Source: Paraburkholderia sabiae (GTDB lineage: Bacteria > Pseudomonadota > Gammaproteobacteria > Burkholderiales > Burkholderiaceae). From it: a stretch of 64,000 nt of DNA. Below are positions 37,726 through 47,774 of this stretch, piece after piece (position 1 is the first letter of the stretch; every line of letters begins with the position of its first letter). Both the position numbers and the translations under genes were made by a program. The notes below the pieces were generated by a model that worked only from the letters and a program-made list of their open reading frames with translations, was not told the origin of the DNA and made no database searches. Location: assembly GCF_030412785.1 (NCBI RefSeq), contig NZ_CP125295.1, positions 2,914,001 through 2,978,000 of the forward strand, read 5' to 3'.

Positions 37726-38850
37726 ATGAAAGCCCGCACCCCGCTCGCCGCGCTATACGCCGCATCGCTCGCGCTCGCCTGCCCTCCCGCATTCGCGCAA
37801 AACAGCGTCACGCTCTATGGCCGCATCGATGGCGGCGTGCAGTACCTGAATCACATCGCGACGCCCTCGGGCGGCAGCACCTCCAGCTGGACCGCGGAAG
37901 GCGGCGACTGGGGCACCAGCATGCTGGGCTTCAAAGGATCGGAAGATCTCGGCGGCGGATTGTCGTCGGTGTTCGATCTGGAAACGGCGTTGCAGATCAT
38001 GAACGGCACGACGGGCGGCGGCCGGCTGTTCTCGCGCCGCGCCTATGTCGGACTCGCCGACAAGCGCTTCGGCCAGATTCAGGCGGGCCGCAATCTGTTC
38101 ATCGACAGCGACGGCGTGTGGGAATTCGATCCCTTCGTGCAGCAGGCGTTTTCATCGGCCTCGCTCGTGCGCGGCCGCAACTGGCAGCAGACGAGCAACA
38201 ACGTCGAGTATCACAGCCCCGTGTTTTATGGCTTCGACGTGCAGGGACAATATGCATTCGGCAATCAGGCGGACGGCTTCAATCGCGGCGCCCCAGGCGA
38301 ATTCGGACGCTCGGACGGCATCATGCTCACGTATCACTCGGACCTCTTCGACGTGCGCGGCATCTACGACGAACTGCGCGATGTGAACGGTCGCATGGAC
38401 AACATCTTCACGAGTTCGCGCGAGTACTTCGTCGGTGCGAACGTGCGCGTGTCGAGTGTGAAGATTCAGGGCGCTTATACGCACCTCTCCGCGCCCGATA
38501 CACCCGCAGGTCAGTCCGACAGCGCCGACTATTACTGGCTAGGCGCGACGTGGGACGCAACGCATCAGCTTGCGATCACTGCAGCAGCCTTCTATGTGCA
38601 CCTGAACGAAGGCGCAGGCGATGCCTCGCACGATCCCGGCGGCCACGCGACGATGTTCGTGCTCGGCTCCACCTATCACCTGAGCCAGCGCACGTTTCTG
38701 TACTGCACCGTCGCGTATCTGCGCAACAGCAGCCAGTCGAATTTCTCGCTGCTCGCGAATGCGCGCGATGCGACGGGCAACGCGAACACGAATCCGCTGC
38801 CGGGCGAATCGCAGACGGGTGCGTACGTCGGCGTGATGCACGTGTTCTGA
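37726..38850 (+). CDS. Gram-negative porin, second copy
   Basis: A 374-residue outer-membrane porin with signal peptide MKARTPLAALYAASLALACP ... AFAQ, then NSVTLYGRIDGGVQYLNH, FKGSEDLGGGLSSVFDLE, RRAYVGLADKRFGQIQAGRN and terminal QTGAYVGVMHVF. It is only distantly similar to the porin at 33293, so it is not a recent duplicate. The frame is open back to 37306 but that part overlaps the SDR gene promoter and has no signal peptide. Confidence 0.93.
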   Translation: MKARTPLAALYAASLALACPPAFAQNSVTLYGRIDGGVQYLNHIATPSGGSTSSWTAEGGDWGTSMLGFKGSEDLGGGLSSVFDLETALQIMNGTTGGGRLFSRRAYVGLADKRFGQIQAGRNLFIDSDGVWEFDPFVQQAFSSASLVRGRNWQQTSNNVEYHSPVFYGFDVQGQYAFGNQADGFNRGAPGEFGRSDGIMLTYHSDLFDVRGIYDELRDVNGRMDNIFTSSREYFVGANVRVSSVKIQGAYTHLSAPDTPAGQSDSADYYWLGATWDATHQLAITAAAFYVHLNEGAGDASHDPGGHATMFVLGSTYHLSQRTFLYCTVAYLRNSSQSNFSLLANARDATGNANTNPLPGESQTGAYVGVMHVF

Positions 38851-39208
38851 TATCCATCTGAACAATGGCGGCGCACATTCCACTTTGGCATCGACTCGAT
38901 GCCATTGCCGGAATGCGAGGTAATGTCACGCCATTCGAGTAGTACTTCAATATGCGGCGCTACACCACGCGCGTCGCGGCACGCACTTCCTTAACATTGA
39001 AATTGCACACTGATTCAACCTGAGACGGAAGCCAGAGATCAACACGCGCAGATCATCTCGCGCGCACATCGCATCTCTCCAGGTCGATTTCGATCGCAGC
39101 ACGCGCGCTCTTGCCGCTGACAGGCCTGCTTCCGGGCCTCGTTCAGAGTTCAACCGGCAACGAGCAGACAAAGGCTGTCACGGCGATTTCAACCTTGAAG
39201 GAGGTGCC
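38851..39208. other. Intergenic stretch with no recognised gene
   Basis: About 360 bases after the second porin. No terminator-like hairpin with a T run is evident. The last 20 bases carry GAAGGAGG, the ribosome site of the small gene that follows. Confidence 0.4.
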
Positions 39209-39394
39209 ATGAAAAACCGCATCCACGAAGAGCGTCTCGAACTGCTTGGCTTGATCGCACGCGAAACGCTCGGCATCGACGATCTGGATGAGCACCCGGG
39301 CGTGCTCGCTGCGCTGGAAGCGGCCTACGACGCCGGGCTGTGGGTCGGCCACAGCGTCGGCCGGGGTGAAGAAGCCTATCTCGCGGAGAATTAA
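39209..39394 (+). CDS. Small acidic protein of unknown function
   Basis: A 61-residue protein with a very strong ribosome site (GAAGGAGG seven bases before ATG). The sequence ELLGLIARETLGIDDLDEHP then ALEAAYDAGLWVGHSVG resembles small Burkholderia proteins with an LGI-x-DLD and ALEAAYxAG pattern, tentatively the DUF6900 group. Function unknown. It converges on the PanE-like gene. Confidence 0.6.
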   Translation: MKNRIHEERLELLGLIARETLGIDDLDEHPGVLAALEAAYDAGLWVGHSVGRGEEAYLAEN

Positions 39395-39455
39395 ACGGCG
39401 CGCGCCGTGCTTCGAATCATCGATGAAGCAGCGGTCGCGCGCTTTTACATCTACG

Positions 39456-40484
39456 TTATGCGGCCTTTGCGCTGTGCGCGGCCTGTTCGGTTTTTGCTGC
39501 CGGTGCATCGTCCTTCTGTTGCGCAATCTGCTCGCGCAATTTGATCAGTGCGAGCACGGTGTCGATAGTCGGCGTTTCATGTCCGACGAGACGCCCCATC
39601 TCCTGCACGACCGTCAGCAGCGGATCGATTTCCATCGGACGTCCCGCTTCGAGATCCTGCAGCATCGAGGTCTTGTGCGCGCCCACTGCGCCCGCGCCAT
39701 CGATACGCCGCTCGACATCCACGCGGAAATGCACACCGAAACGATCGGCAACCGACTTCGCTTCGAGCATCATCGTCTTCGCGACGGCACGCGTGCCGAC
39801 GTGACTCGTGATGACGTCGAGCGTCGCATGCGTCAATGCGCTGATCGGGTTGAAGCAGAGATTGCCCCACAATTTCAGCCAGATTTCATCGCGGATGTTG
39901 TCGCGAATGGGCGCTTCGAGTCCGGCCGCCACCATGATCTCCGACAGCGCTTCGACCCGCGGAGTGCGCGTGCCATCCGGTTCGCCGATGGGAAACTTCT
40001 TGCCGTACACATGCTTGATGACGCCCGGCTCGACGATTTCGGCTGCGGGATACACGACACAGCCGATCGCGCGCTCCGGTCCGAGCTTCTTCCATTGCGT
40101 GCCGCCGGGATCGATGCTTTCGAGCGTCGAATTCGCGAACTCGCCGCCATGCTTGTAGAAGTACCAGTACGGAATGCCGTTGACGGCCGTAACGATCGCC
40201 GTCTCCGGTCCGAGCAACGGCTGCATCGCATCGACGACGCCCGGCACCGAGTGCGCCTTCAACGCGATGATCACGTAGTCCTGCGGTCCCAGCTCGCGCG
40301 GGTCCGACGAACAGCGTACGTTGACGAGACGTTCCGTATCGTCGATCAGCAGACGAACGCCGTTACGCTGCATCGCGGCCAGATGCGGCCCACGCGCGAC
40401 GAAACTGACATCCGCACCCGCAAGCGCCATTTGCGCGCCGACATAAGCGCCGATCGCGCCCGCTCCATAAACACAGATCTTCAT
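39456..40484 (-). CDS. 2-dehydropantoate 2-reductase family protein (PanE-like)
   Basis: A 342-residue NADPH-dependent reductase with the dinucleotide motif CVYGAGAIGAYVGAQMALAG (4-23) and the ApbA/PanE C-terminal domain (EIWLKLWGNLCFNPISALTH). True PanE reduces ketopantoate for pantothenate, but many paralogues of this size reduce other 2-oxo acids. It lies at the end of a same-strand run frc2nd copy - FAH family - PanE-like, so a catabolic 2-oxo acid role is plausible. The Ala/Lys-rich C-terminal 20 residues are an extension. Confidence 0.8.
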   Translation of the reverse strand: MKICVYGAGAIGAYVGAQMALAGADVSFVARGPHLAAMQRNGVRLLIDDTERLVNVRCSSDPRELGPQDYVIIALKAHSVPGVVDAMQPLLGPETAIVTAVNGIPYWYFYKHGGEFANSTLESIDPGGTQWKKLGPERAIGCVVYPAAEIVEPGVIKHVYGKKFPIGEPDGTRTPRVEALSEIMVAAGLEAPIRDNIRDEIWLKLWGNLCFNPISALTHATLDVITSHVGTRAVAKTMMLEAKSVADRFGVHFRVDVERRIDGAGAVGAHKTSMLQDLEAGRPMEIDPLLTVVQEMGRLVGHETPTIDTVLALIKLREQIAQQKDDAPAAKTEQAAHSAKAA

Positions 40485-40657
40485 CTATCTGCTCCCATTC
40501 TCAAGAAGTGATCAGTGAGATCGAGCCGGGCGTCCCGCGACGCAGCGCGTAATCGTCATTGTCGATGCATGGTCGACTCATTGGCGATGACGCGTCCGGC
40601 TCTCATTTGCATGCTCAGTGCGTGTTCTTTTCGCGTGTGTTTGCTAACGCGTTTCCA

Positions 40658-41455
40658 TCAGGCGGCCGGTTCGAGTTGCCGCGCTGCCGCAAGCTGGTTC
40701 GGCAATGCGCCGATGCCGTCGATCGATACCACGACCGTCGAGCCGTCCTTGATCGAACCGACGCCGATCGACGTGCCGCACGCGATCACGTCGCCGGGCA
40801 TCAGCGTCATGTCGTGCGAGATCATGCTGACCTGTTCCGCCGGCGTGAAGATCATGTCGGAGAGCGGATAGTTCTGCCGCTCGACATCGTCGAGACGCGT
40901 GACGACGCTCGCATTGCGCCAGTCGAAATTCCGTTCGATCGCGGGCCCGATGCAGCTGAACGTATCGAAGCCTTTCGAGCGGCACCATTGCGCGAAATTC
41001 GGATCTTCGTTCAGCAGATCGACGGCCGTGACGTCGTTGATACAGGTATAGCCGAAGATGTAATCGTCTGCTTCTTCGGGCGAAACGTTCGTGCAGCGCT
41101 TGCCGATCACGATGCCGAGTTCGCCTTCATAGGCAATCTTGCCGCTATAGCCTTTGGGACGGCGAATGGGCGCGCCCGGACCGATGACCGACATCGGCGG
41201 CTTGATCAGAAACAGCGGATGCGACGGCGCGGCCTTGCCGAGCTTCTGCGACAGCGCATGAAAGTTGTTCCAGAGCGCGACGACCTTGCTCGGCATGCAG
41301 GGGCTCAGCAACTCGACGTCGTCGAGTTTCCATTGTCTGCCGCTTGCTTTGGCGTCGCCGAACATGTCGCCTTCGAATTCCTCGATGCTGCCGTTACCGA
41401 GCACGCCGAAACCGATATGACCTTGAGGCTGCCGAAAGCGTATCCACGATGTCAT
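40658..41455 (-). CDS. Fumarylacetoacetate hydrolase (FAH) family protein
   Basis: A 265-residue protein of the FAH superfamily: KVVALWNNFHAL, YEGELGIVIGKR, EEADDYIFGYTCINDVTAVD, MIFTPAEQVSMISHDMTLMP and GDVIACGTSIGVG match the metal-binding core (E-x-E...D). The family includes hydrolases, decarboxylases and isomerases of dicarboxylic and 2-oxo acids. The ATG at 41455 has GGAG upstream; the extension to 41512 is not used. Gap to the upstream frc gene is 69 bases, so the two are probably co-transcribed. Confidence 0.85.
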   Translation of the reverse strand: MTSWIRFRQPQGHIGFGVLGNGSIEEFEGDMFGDAKASGRQWKLDDVELLSPCMPSKVVALWNNFHALSQKLGKAAPSHPLFLIKPPMSVIGPGAPIRRPKGYSGKIAYEGELGIVIGKRCTNVSPEEADDYIFGYTCINDVTAVDLLNEDPNFAQWCRSKGFDTFSCIGPAIERNFDWRNASVVTRLDDVERQNYPLSDMIFTPAEQVSMISHDMTLMPGDVIACGTSIGVGSIKDGSTVVVSIDGIGALPNQLAAARQLEPAA

Positions 41456-41524
41456 CGAACCTGTCTCCACAATGTTTTTTATCGACCGACACGGTGAATA
41501 CGCCCGCGTCACGAGTTTGAATCT

Positions 41525-42772
41525 TCAGATGGCGCCGACTGTCCTCAGCGCTTCGATCTGTGCCGGCGAGTAGCCGAGTTCGGCCATCACTTCGTCGGTG
41601 TGTTCGCCGAGCAGCGGCGAACGTGTGACTTCGGTCGGGCTGTCCGAGAGCTTGATCGGGTTGCCCACTGTCAGATATTTGCCGCGCACCGGGTGATCGA
41701 CTTCGACAATCGTGCCTGTTTTACGCAGCGATTCGTCTTCCGCGATTTCCTTCATCGAAAGGATCGGGCCGCACGGAATGTCGTACTTGTTGAGGATTTC
41801 CATCGCCTCGAACTTGGTCTTCGTCATCGTCCAGCGTTCGACTTCCGCGAAGATTTCTTTCAGACGCGGCAGACGTGCATTCGGCGTCGCGTACTCAGGG
41901 TCCGTCGCCCACTCTTCCTTGCCGATCACGTTGCAGATCTTTACCCACACAGGGGCCTGCGTAATGAAGTAGATGTACGCGTTCGGATCGTGCTCCCAAC
42001 CCTTGCACTTGAGAATCCAGCCCGGCTGTCCGCCGCCCGATGCATTACCTGCACGCGGCACCGCTTCACCAAAGGTGCCGTTCGGATACTGCGGGTATTC
42101 CTTCATCACACCCGTGCGTTCCAGACGTTGCTGGTCGCGCAGCTTCACGCGGCAGAGATTCAGCACGCCGTCCTGCATTGCGGCGAGTACTTTCTGGCCG
42201 CGGCCCGTCATCGTGCGCTGATAGAGCGCCGTGACGATGCCGAGTGCGAGATGCAGACCCGTGCCGCTATCGCCAATCTGTGCGCCCGTCACGACGGGCG
42301 GGCCGTCATCGAAACCCGTCGTCGAAGCCGCGCCGCCCACGCATTGCGCGACATTTTCGTAGACCTTGCAGTCCTCATAAGGACCGGGACCGAAGCCTTT
42401 CACGGAGGCCACGATCATCTTCGGATTGAGTTCCTGGATGCGCTCCCACGTGAAGCCCATGCGATCGAGCGCGCCCGGCGCGAAGTTCTCGACCATCACG
42501 TCGCACTTCTGGATCAGCGCCTCGAGCACGAGCTTGCCCTCGGGATTCTTCGTATCGATGGTCACCGAGCGCTTGTTGTGGTTGAGCATCGTGAAGTAGA
42601 GGCTGTCCGCGTCGGGTACGTCGCGCAGCTGTTCGCGCGTGATGTCGCCAGCGCCTGCGCGCTCCACCTTGATCACGTCCGCGCCGAACCACGCGAGCAA
42701 CTGCGTGCAGGTCGGCCCCGATTGCACATGTGTGAAATCGAGAATGCGCACACCGTCGAGTGCTTTGCCCAT
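41525..42772 (-). CDS. frc: Formyl-CoA:oxalate CoA-transferase, copy 1
   Basis: A 415-residue class III CoA-transferase. The catalytic aspartate is D168 in [11 protein letters not shown] (D169 in the Oxalobacter enzyme), and GGGQPGW, the glycine-rich lid, is present. It moves CoA from formyl-CoA to oxalate. It is about three-quarters identical by eye to copy 2 (44543-45793) over long stretches. It has its own likely promoter with a candidate GntR site at 42830-42848, and heads a run with FAH-family and PanE-like genes. Preference for oxalate over another acid is not proven for this copy. Confidence 0.9.
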   Translation of the reverse strand: MGKALDGVRILDFTHVQSGPTCTQLLAWFGADVIKVERAGAGDITREQLRDVPDADSLYFTMLNHNKRSVTIDTKNPEGKLVLEALIQKCDVMVENFAPGALDRMGFTWERIQELNPKMIVASVKGFGPGPYEDCKVYENVAQCVGGAASTTGFDDGPPVVTGAQIGDSGTGLHLALGIVTALYQRTMTGRGQKVLAAMQDGVLNLCRVKLRDQQRLERTGVMKEYPQYPNGTFGEAVPRAGNASGGGQPGWILKCKGWEHDPNAYIYFITQAPVWVKICNVIGKEEWATDPEYATPNARLPRLKEIFAEVERWTMTKTKFEAMEILNKYDIPCGPILSMKEIAEDESLRKTGTIVEVDHPVRGKYLTVGNPIKLSDSPTEVTRSPLLGEHTDEVMAELGYSPAQIEALRTVGAI

Positions 42773-42829
42773 GCTACGTCTCCATCATCGTTGAATGCTG
42801 TTGGGTCTCTGCCCGCTTCGAACCCGTCT

Positions 42830-42848
42830 GATATGTGATATATCGTAT
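42830..42848 (-). promoter_or_regulatory. Candidate oxalate-regulon operator, frc copy 1
   Basis: On the minus strand it reads ATACGATATATCACATATC, 17 of 19 bases identical to the site before the GntR gene at 48494. It lies 58-76 bases before the frc start. Confidence 0.55.
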
Positions 42849-42879
42849 TTACAGGCCGCTATTTGGGCAAGTTTTTTCG

Positions 42880-43664
42880 CGGTTTTTTTGGCGGGGATAA
42901 ACCCCAGGGTCTTTTTGGCTCCTTGCGTCGCGGTTTTTCGCTTGCGTTTTGCTGGATGGTTTCGTGGCTGTTTTTCGCTGGCATCCGCGTGGCGCCTAGG
43001 CGGCGCGGGCGTTGCCCCTGTGCGGGGCGGCACCTACTTTTCTTTGCAGCGGCAAAGAAAAGTAGGCAAAAGAAAGCCGCTCAAACCGCCAATCCTTGTT
43101 TTTTCCAGCGGATTACGAGCGTCCCCACGCTTCACACGACACCTCGCGACACGATCTCCGTTGCAGTCTCGCCGATCCAGCGCCCCACCGATTTCATGCA
43201 CCGACGTCAAAGCCCACAATATGGAAAGTCAAGGCCGCTATACGGCAGATTCCAAAAACCGAAGATGAAGCAAACGCAGAGATCGGTTGTAGTCCGTGCC
43301 GCGACGCAAATGGCGCGACAACCTACACACCGTTTGCCACCTGGGCGGCGGTGGACGTCTGGTAGCGCAACAGGTAACGCGGGCATGCGAAGTGGGTGAT
43401 GCGTGCAGATAGCACGCTGGCAGCGGGCGCGAAAAAGAGTGTTACCGCAGGAAGGACGGGGACGTAGAGGGCCCCTGGGCGACTACAAGAGCTGGCGGTG
43501 TGAGCGGCTTTCTTTTGCCTACTTTTCTTTGCCGCTGCAAAGAAAAGTAGGTGCCGCCCCGCACAGGGGCAACGCTGGCAAACCGCCACGAAATCGCGGA
43601 CGCCAGCAAAAGCCAAAAAGCAAAAAAGCAAAAAGCAAAAAGCAAAAAGCAAAAAAGCAAAAAA
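42880..43664. repeat. Composite palindromic element 4 (class B centre, degenerate)
   Basis: T-rich left part, GC hairpin GCCCCTGTGCGGGGC at about 43014, 15-bp stems at 43033-43066 and 43518-43551, and an A-rich right part of tandem GCAAAAA units (43616-43662). The centre differs from elements 1-3: it starts CCGCCAATCCTTG and contains one copy of CCTACACACCGTTTGCCACC (about 43323), which is paired in element 5. Boundaries are approximate. It lies between two same-strand genes, not convergent ones. Confidence 0.8.
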
Positions 43665-43666
43665 AC

Positions 43667-43894
43667 CTAAACCGGAATCATGGCAACAACAGCGCCACGC
43701 GCAGCAGCAATAGCCGCCGCCTCGGTAGCAAACACAGTGTGATCAACAACCTGTTGAAAAGGCAGCACAGGAACGGCTGCCTCAGCCCCATCATCAAGCT
43801 TCCGAACGGAAGCAAAAGCCGCCCACCCACCGTTATGAATAAACTGCATGGCAGACAATTCGAGCTGATAAGGTCCAAAGTTTTCTACACGCAT
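43667..43894 (-). CDS. Small protein of unknown function
   Basis: A 75-residue protein, MRVENFGPYQLELSAMQFIH at its N-terminus, then FASVRKLDDGAE and an Ala-rich C-terminal helix (TEAAAIAAARGAVVAM). The ATG at 43894 follows GGAGAATATCG; the frame upstream is not used. It is same-strand and downstream of the PAS gene. The reading strand is T/G-rich throughout, consistent with its place beside element 4. I do not recognise the family. Confidence 0.6.
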   Translation of the reverse strand: MRVENFGPYQLELSAMQFIHNGGWAAFASVRKLDDGAEAAVPVLPFQQVVDHTVFATEAAAIAAARGAVVAMIPV

Positions 43895-43989
43895 CGATAT
43901 TCTCCGTGCGATCGCCAGAAAGGCGATGAACACTGCGCGAAGCGCAAGGCGGTCGCTACATAACCGCCTTCTGGCAAAGAAACGCTGAA

Positions 43990-44421
43990 TCAGGCGCCAA
44001 CCCGCGCCTCAAGCTCCGCGATGCGCTTGCGCAGACTGCGGTCTTCCTGGAAGCGCGCGGTTTCATCACGGATCACCGCAACGATGCCCGTCAATTCGCG
44101 CTCAGGCGAATACAGCAATGCAACAGTAAAAGCGATGGACAGCGCACGGCCATCCTTGTGAACGGAAGGCACGCGTAAAAGATCGTGACCGTAGCGCGTC
44201 TGTCCCGTCGCCATGGTCTTTTCATAACCTTCCCAATGACGCCCGCGCAGGCGCTCGGGAATGATCAGATCGAGCGATTTGCCGAGTGCTTCTTCCTCGG
44301 TGAAACCGAACATGCGCTCCGCGGCGGGATTCCACAGCGTAATCGCGCCGCTCTTGTCGGAGATCACGACGGCATCGCCGATCGCGTGCACCAGTTGTTC
44401 ATAGTCGATGGCTGCTTGCAT
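43990..44421 (-). CDS. PAS-domain-only protein
   Basis: A 143-residue protein made of one PAS fold (YEQLVHAIGDAVVISDKSGA, ITLWNPAAERMFGFTEEEAL, then GIVAVIRDETARFQEDRSL) and a short C-terminal coiled coil (RIAELEARVGA). No kinase, cyclase or DNA-binding output. Start at 44421 is chosen because the PAS fold begins there; an extension to 44529 overlaps the intergenic region. It sits 121 bases after frc copy 2, possibly in the oxc-frc unit. It could be a heme- or redox-binding sensor, but no diagnostic residue is evident. Confidence 0.78.
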   Translation of the reverse strand: MQAAIDYEQLVHAIGDAVVISDKSGAITLWNPAAERMFGFTEEEALGKSLDLIIPERLRGRHWEGYEKTMATGQTRYGHDLLRVPSVHKDGRALSIAFTVALLYSPERELTGIVAVIRDETARFQEDRSLRKRIAELEARVGA

Positions 44422-44542
44422 ATAGGGGCTCGTGTGTATTTGGGCTTCGCTGCCGCTCAGTTGAAAACAGCGCCACGCGGGCGCTGTTCTGCGGACTGCG
44501 CTGCTCTCCAGGCAGCGCAGTCCGGTCAAACGCCTGCTTCGA

Positions 44543-45793
44543 TTACACCACCTTCGCTTCCTTCATGTTCGCGATCTGGTCGAAGCTGTAGCCGAGGCCT
44601 GCAAGCACTTCTTCCGTGTGCTCGCCGAGCAGCGGCGAACCCGTGATTTCCGGCTTCATGTCCGAGAACTTGATCGGGCTGCCGACCGTCAGGTACTTGC
44701 CGCGTGCCTTGTGGTCCACTTCGACGATCGTGCCGCTCTTGCGCAGCGATTCATCGTTCGCGATTTCCTTCATCGACAGAACCGGCGAGCAAGGAATGTC
44801 GAACTTGCGAAGAATGTCGACAGCTTCGAACTTCGTCTTGTCGGCGAGCCACTGTTCGATCGTGTTGAAGATATCGAAGATGTGCGGCTGACGTGCCTGC
44901 GCCGTCTTGTACGCCGGATCGTCGATCCATTCCGGCTTGCCGATTGCGCGGCAGATCGGCTCCCATGCGTGGCCCTGAACCGTGAAGTAGATGTACGCGT
45001 TCGGATCCGTTTCCCAGCCCTTGCACTTCAGCACCCAGCCCGGCTGACCGCCGCCGCCCGCATTGCCGCCGCGCGGCACGACATCGGTGAATTCGCCGTG
45101 CGGATACTGCGGATACTCTTCGAGGTAGCCGACGCGGTCCAGACGCTGCTGGTCGCGCAGCTTCACGCGGCACAGGTTGATCACGCTGTCCTGCATCGAC
45201 ACGGCCACCTTCTGGCCCTTGCCCGTCTTGTCGCGGCCGATCAGCGCCGTGAGAATGCCGATCGCGAGGTGCATACCCGTGTTGCTGTCGCCGAGCGCTG
45301 CTGCGCTGACGGTCGGCGGGCCGTCCCAGAAGCCCGTCGTCGATGCCGCGCCGCCTGCGCACTGCGCGACGTTTTCATAGACCTTCAGGTCGTCGTAGTG
45401 GTGGCCGTCGCTGAAGCCCTTGACGGAGGCGACGATCATCTTCGGGTTCAGTTCGTTGATGCGCTCCCACGTGAAGCCCATGCGGTCCAGCGCGCCCGGT
45501 GCGAAGTTTTCGACCAGCACGTCCGATTCCTTGATCAGACGTTCGAGCACTTCCTTGCCGTCCTGCGTCTTCGTGTCGAGCGTCAGCGAACGCTTGTTGC
45601 TGTTGAGCATCGTGAAGTACAGCGCGTCGGCTTCGGGAATGTCGCGCAACTGGTTGCGCGTCACGTCGCCGGCACCGGGACGTTCGACCTTGATCACATC
45701 CGCGCCGAACCAGGCAAGCAACTGGGTGCACGCCGGACCTGCCTGGACGTGCGTGAAGTCGATGATCTTGACGCCTTCGAGTGGTTTGCTCAC
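44543..45793 (-). CDS. frc: Formyl-CoA:oxalate CoA-transferase, copy 2
   Basis: A 416-residue class III CoA-transferase. Catalytic D169 ([11 protein letters not shown]) is at the same number as in the Oxalobacter formigenes enzyme, and [12 protein letters not shown] gives the glycine-rich loop. Position 48 is Gln where Oxalobacter has Trp. It starts with GTG at 45793, preceded by GGAG, 26 bases after the oxc stop, so it is the second gene of the oxc-frc operon and probably the main oxalate transferase. Confidence 0.93.
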   Translation of the reverse strand: MSKPLEGVKIIDFTHVQAGPACTQLLAWFGADVIKVERPGAGDVTRNQLRDIPEADALYFTMLNSNKRSLTLDTKTQDGKEVLERLIKESDVLVENFAPGALDRMGFTWERINELNPKMIVASVKGFSDGHHYDDLKVYENVAQCAGGAASTTGFWDGPPTVSAAALGDSNTGMHLAIGILTALIGRDKTGKGQKVAVSMQDSVINLCRVKLRDQQRLDRVGYLEEYPQYPHGEFTDVVPRGGNAGGGGQPGWVLKCKGWETDPNAYIYFTVQGHAWEPICRAIGKPEWIDDPAYKTAQARQPHIFDIFNTIEQWLADKTKFEAVDILRKFDIPCSPVLSMKEIANDESLRKSGTIVEVDHKARGKYLTVGSPIKFSDMKPEITGSPLLGEHTEEVLAGLGYSFDQIANMKEAKVV

Positions 45794-45819
45794 TTTTGTA
45801 TCTCCGTGATGGGCTGCTA

Positions 45820-47559
45820 TTACTTTTTCATTGCCGCGCTTTGCGGGTTCAGATTGGTCAGGCGTCCGCTTTCCGTGCCCGCCGCTTCGTCGATCACTGC
45901 GTTGATGAGCGTCGGCTTGCCGGAAGCGATCGATTCCTTCACGGCCTTCTCCAGCTCTTCGGGCGTCGTCACGTTGTAGCCGATGCCGCCGAATGCCTCG
46001 ATCATCTTGTCGTAGCGTGCGTCCTTGACGAACACCGTCGGCGCAACGTCCTTGCCGCCCGTCGGATTCACGTCGGTGCCGCGATACACGCCGTTGTTGT
46101 TGAAGATGATCGTGCAGACAGGCAGGTCGTAACGGCAGATCGTTTCGAGTTCCATGCCGCTGAAGCCGAACGCGCTATCGCCTTCGATCGCGAGCACCTG
46201 CTTGCCGCTCGTCACGGCTGCGCCGATCGCGAAGCCCATGCCGATGCCCATCACGCCCCACGTACCCGAGTCGAAGCGCTTGCGCGGCTGGTACATGTCG
46301 ATGATGGCGCGTGCGTAGTCGAGCGTGTTCGCGCCTTCGTTCACGACGTTGATATCCGGGTTCGCCTTGACGATGTCGCGCAGCACGCGCAGCGCGCTGT
46401 GGAAGTTCATCGGCGACGGATTCTTCGCGAGCGTCGCGGCCATCTTTTGCAGGTTCGTGTTCTTCTTCTCGTTGACCGCGTCGATCCACTCCTTCGGCGG
46501 CTGCGGGAAGTCGTCGCCAACCTGATCGAGCAGCGAGGCGACGCACGAACCGATGTCACCGACGAGCGGCGCCGCGATCGCGACGTTGCTGTCCATTTCC
46601 TGCGCCGAGATGTCGATCTGCACGAACTGCTTCGGCTTGCCCCACGTCTTGCCCTTACCGTGCGACAGCAGCCAGTTCAGACGCGCGCCGACCAGCACGA
46701 CGACGTCCGACTCAGCCAGCACGAACGAACGCGCAGCCGAAGCCGATTGTTCGTGCGTGTCGGGCAGCAGGCCCTTGGCCATCGACATCGGCAGATACGG
46801 AATGCCCGTCTTCTCGATGAATGCGCGGATTTCCTTGTCGGCCTGCGAATACGATGCGCCCTTGCCGAGCAGCACCAGCGGACGCTTCGCGCCCTTCAGC
46901 AGATCGATTGCGCGCTTCACCGAATCCGGCGCCGGCAGCTGGCGCGGCGCAGCGTCGATCACACGGACGATCGACTGCTTTGCCTTCACGGCGTCGATGG
47001 TTTGCGACAGCAGCTTTGCGGGCAGGTCGAGATACACGCCGCCCGGACGGCCCGACACGGCAGCGCGAATGGCGCGTGCGAGGCCGATGCCGATGTCTTC
47101 AGCGTGCAGCACGCGGTACGCAGCCTTCGCGTACGGCTTCGCTGCGTTCAGCTGATCCATTTCTTCGTAGTCGCCTTGCTGCAGGTCGACGATTTCGCGT
47201 TCGCTCGATCCGCTGATCAGGATCATCGGGAAGCAGTTCGTCGTGGCGTTGGCGAGCGCCGTGAGACCGTTCAGGAAGCCAGGTGCCGACACCGTGAGAC
47301 AGATCCCGGGCTTTTGCGTCATGTAGCCCGCGATTGCGGCTGCGTGACCTGCGTGCTGCTCGTGACGGAAACCGATAAAGCGCATTCCTTCCGCTTGCGC
47401 GAGGCGCGCGAGGTCGGTGATAGGAATGCCGACCAGACCAAAAATCGTGTCGATATCGTTCGCTTTCAGCGCATCGATGACGAGGTGGAAACCGTCCGTC
47501 AATTGTTGTGCGTTCTCTTCAGCGGATTCTTGCGGTCTGATCTCAAGTACATCTGCCAT
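45820..47559 (-). CDS. oxc: Oxalyl-CoA decarboxylase
   Basis: A 579-residue thiamine-diphosphate enzyme that splits oxalyl-CoA into formyl-CoA and CO2, consuming a cytoplasmic proton. The ThDP-activating glutamate is E67 ([10 protein letters not shown]), the magnesium/ThDP motif runs from GDS (460-462) to NN (487-488), and GVYRGTDVN follows as in known Oxc. AAGGAGG precedes the ATG. A candidate GntR site lies 37-51 bases upstream. Together with frc it forms the core of formyl-CoA-cycled oxalate degradation. Confidence 0.96.
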   Translation of the reverse strand: MADVLEIRPQESAEENAQQLTDGFHLVIDALKANDIDTIFGLVGIPITDLARLAQAEGMRFIGFRHEQHAGHAAAIAGYMTQKPGICLTVSAPGFLNGLTALANATTNCFPMILISGSSEREIVDLQQGDYEEMDQLNAAKPYAKAAYRVLHAEDIGIGLARAIRAAVSGRPGGVYLDLPAKLLSQTIDAVKAKQSIVRVIDAAPRQLPAPDSVKRAIDLLKGAKRPLVLLGKGASYSQADKEIRAFIEKTGIPYLPMSMAKGLLPDTHEQSASAARSFVLAESDVVVLVGARLNWLLSHGKGKTWGKPKQFVQIDISAQEMDSNVAIAAPLVGDIGSCVASLLDQVGDDFPQPPKEWIDAVNEKKNTNLQKMAATLAKNPSPMNFHSALRVLRDIVKANPDINVVNEGANTLDYARAIIDMYQPRKRFDSGTWGVMGIGMGFAIGAAVTSGKQVLAIEGDSAFGFSGMELETICRYDLPVCTIIFNNNGVYRGTDVNPTGGKDVAPTVFVKDARYDKMIEAFGGIGYNVTTPEELEKAVKESIASGKPTLINAVIDEAAGTESGRLTNLNPQSAAMKK

Positions 47560-47595
47560 GACGTCTCCTCCTTGGCCGGGTGTTGTGTGCGTCTC

Positions 47596-47610
47596 GTGAT
47601 ATACAATATT
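47596..47610 (-). promoter_or_regulatory. Candidate oxalate-regulon operator, oxc
   Basis: On the minus strand AATATTGTATATCAC, 14 of 15 bases identical to the site before the GntR gene at 48494. It is close enough to the start to overlap the core promoter. Confidence 0.55.
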
Positions 47611-47774
47611 CCAAACACAATATTAGTCAACGGATTTTTGCAGGTGCGTTTCAGGTTGTTGCGTTGCAAAAATTGGCTAGAGCTTTGTGTCTGAAGGGTC
47701 TGGGCGCCTGAATCGTGCGGTGCATCAAGCGCCCGTACGGGATAGTCCTGGGGTCGATTCGTGTCGCTTCGGCC

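Noticed and set aside
43616-43662. Tandem GCAAAAA-like units resembling a small repeat array
   Set aside because: It is the A-rich outer spacer of element 4, not a CRISPR array: units are about 7 bases with no spacers.
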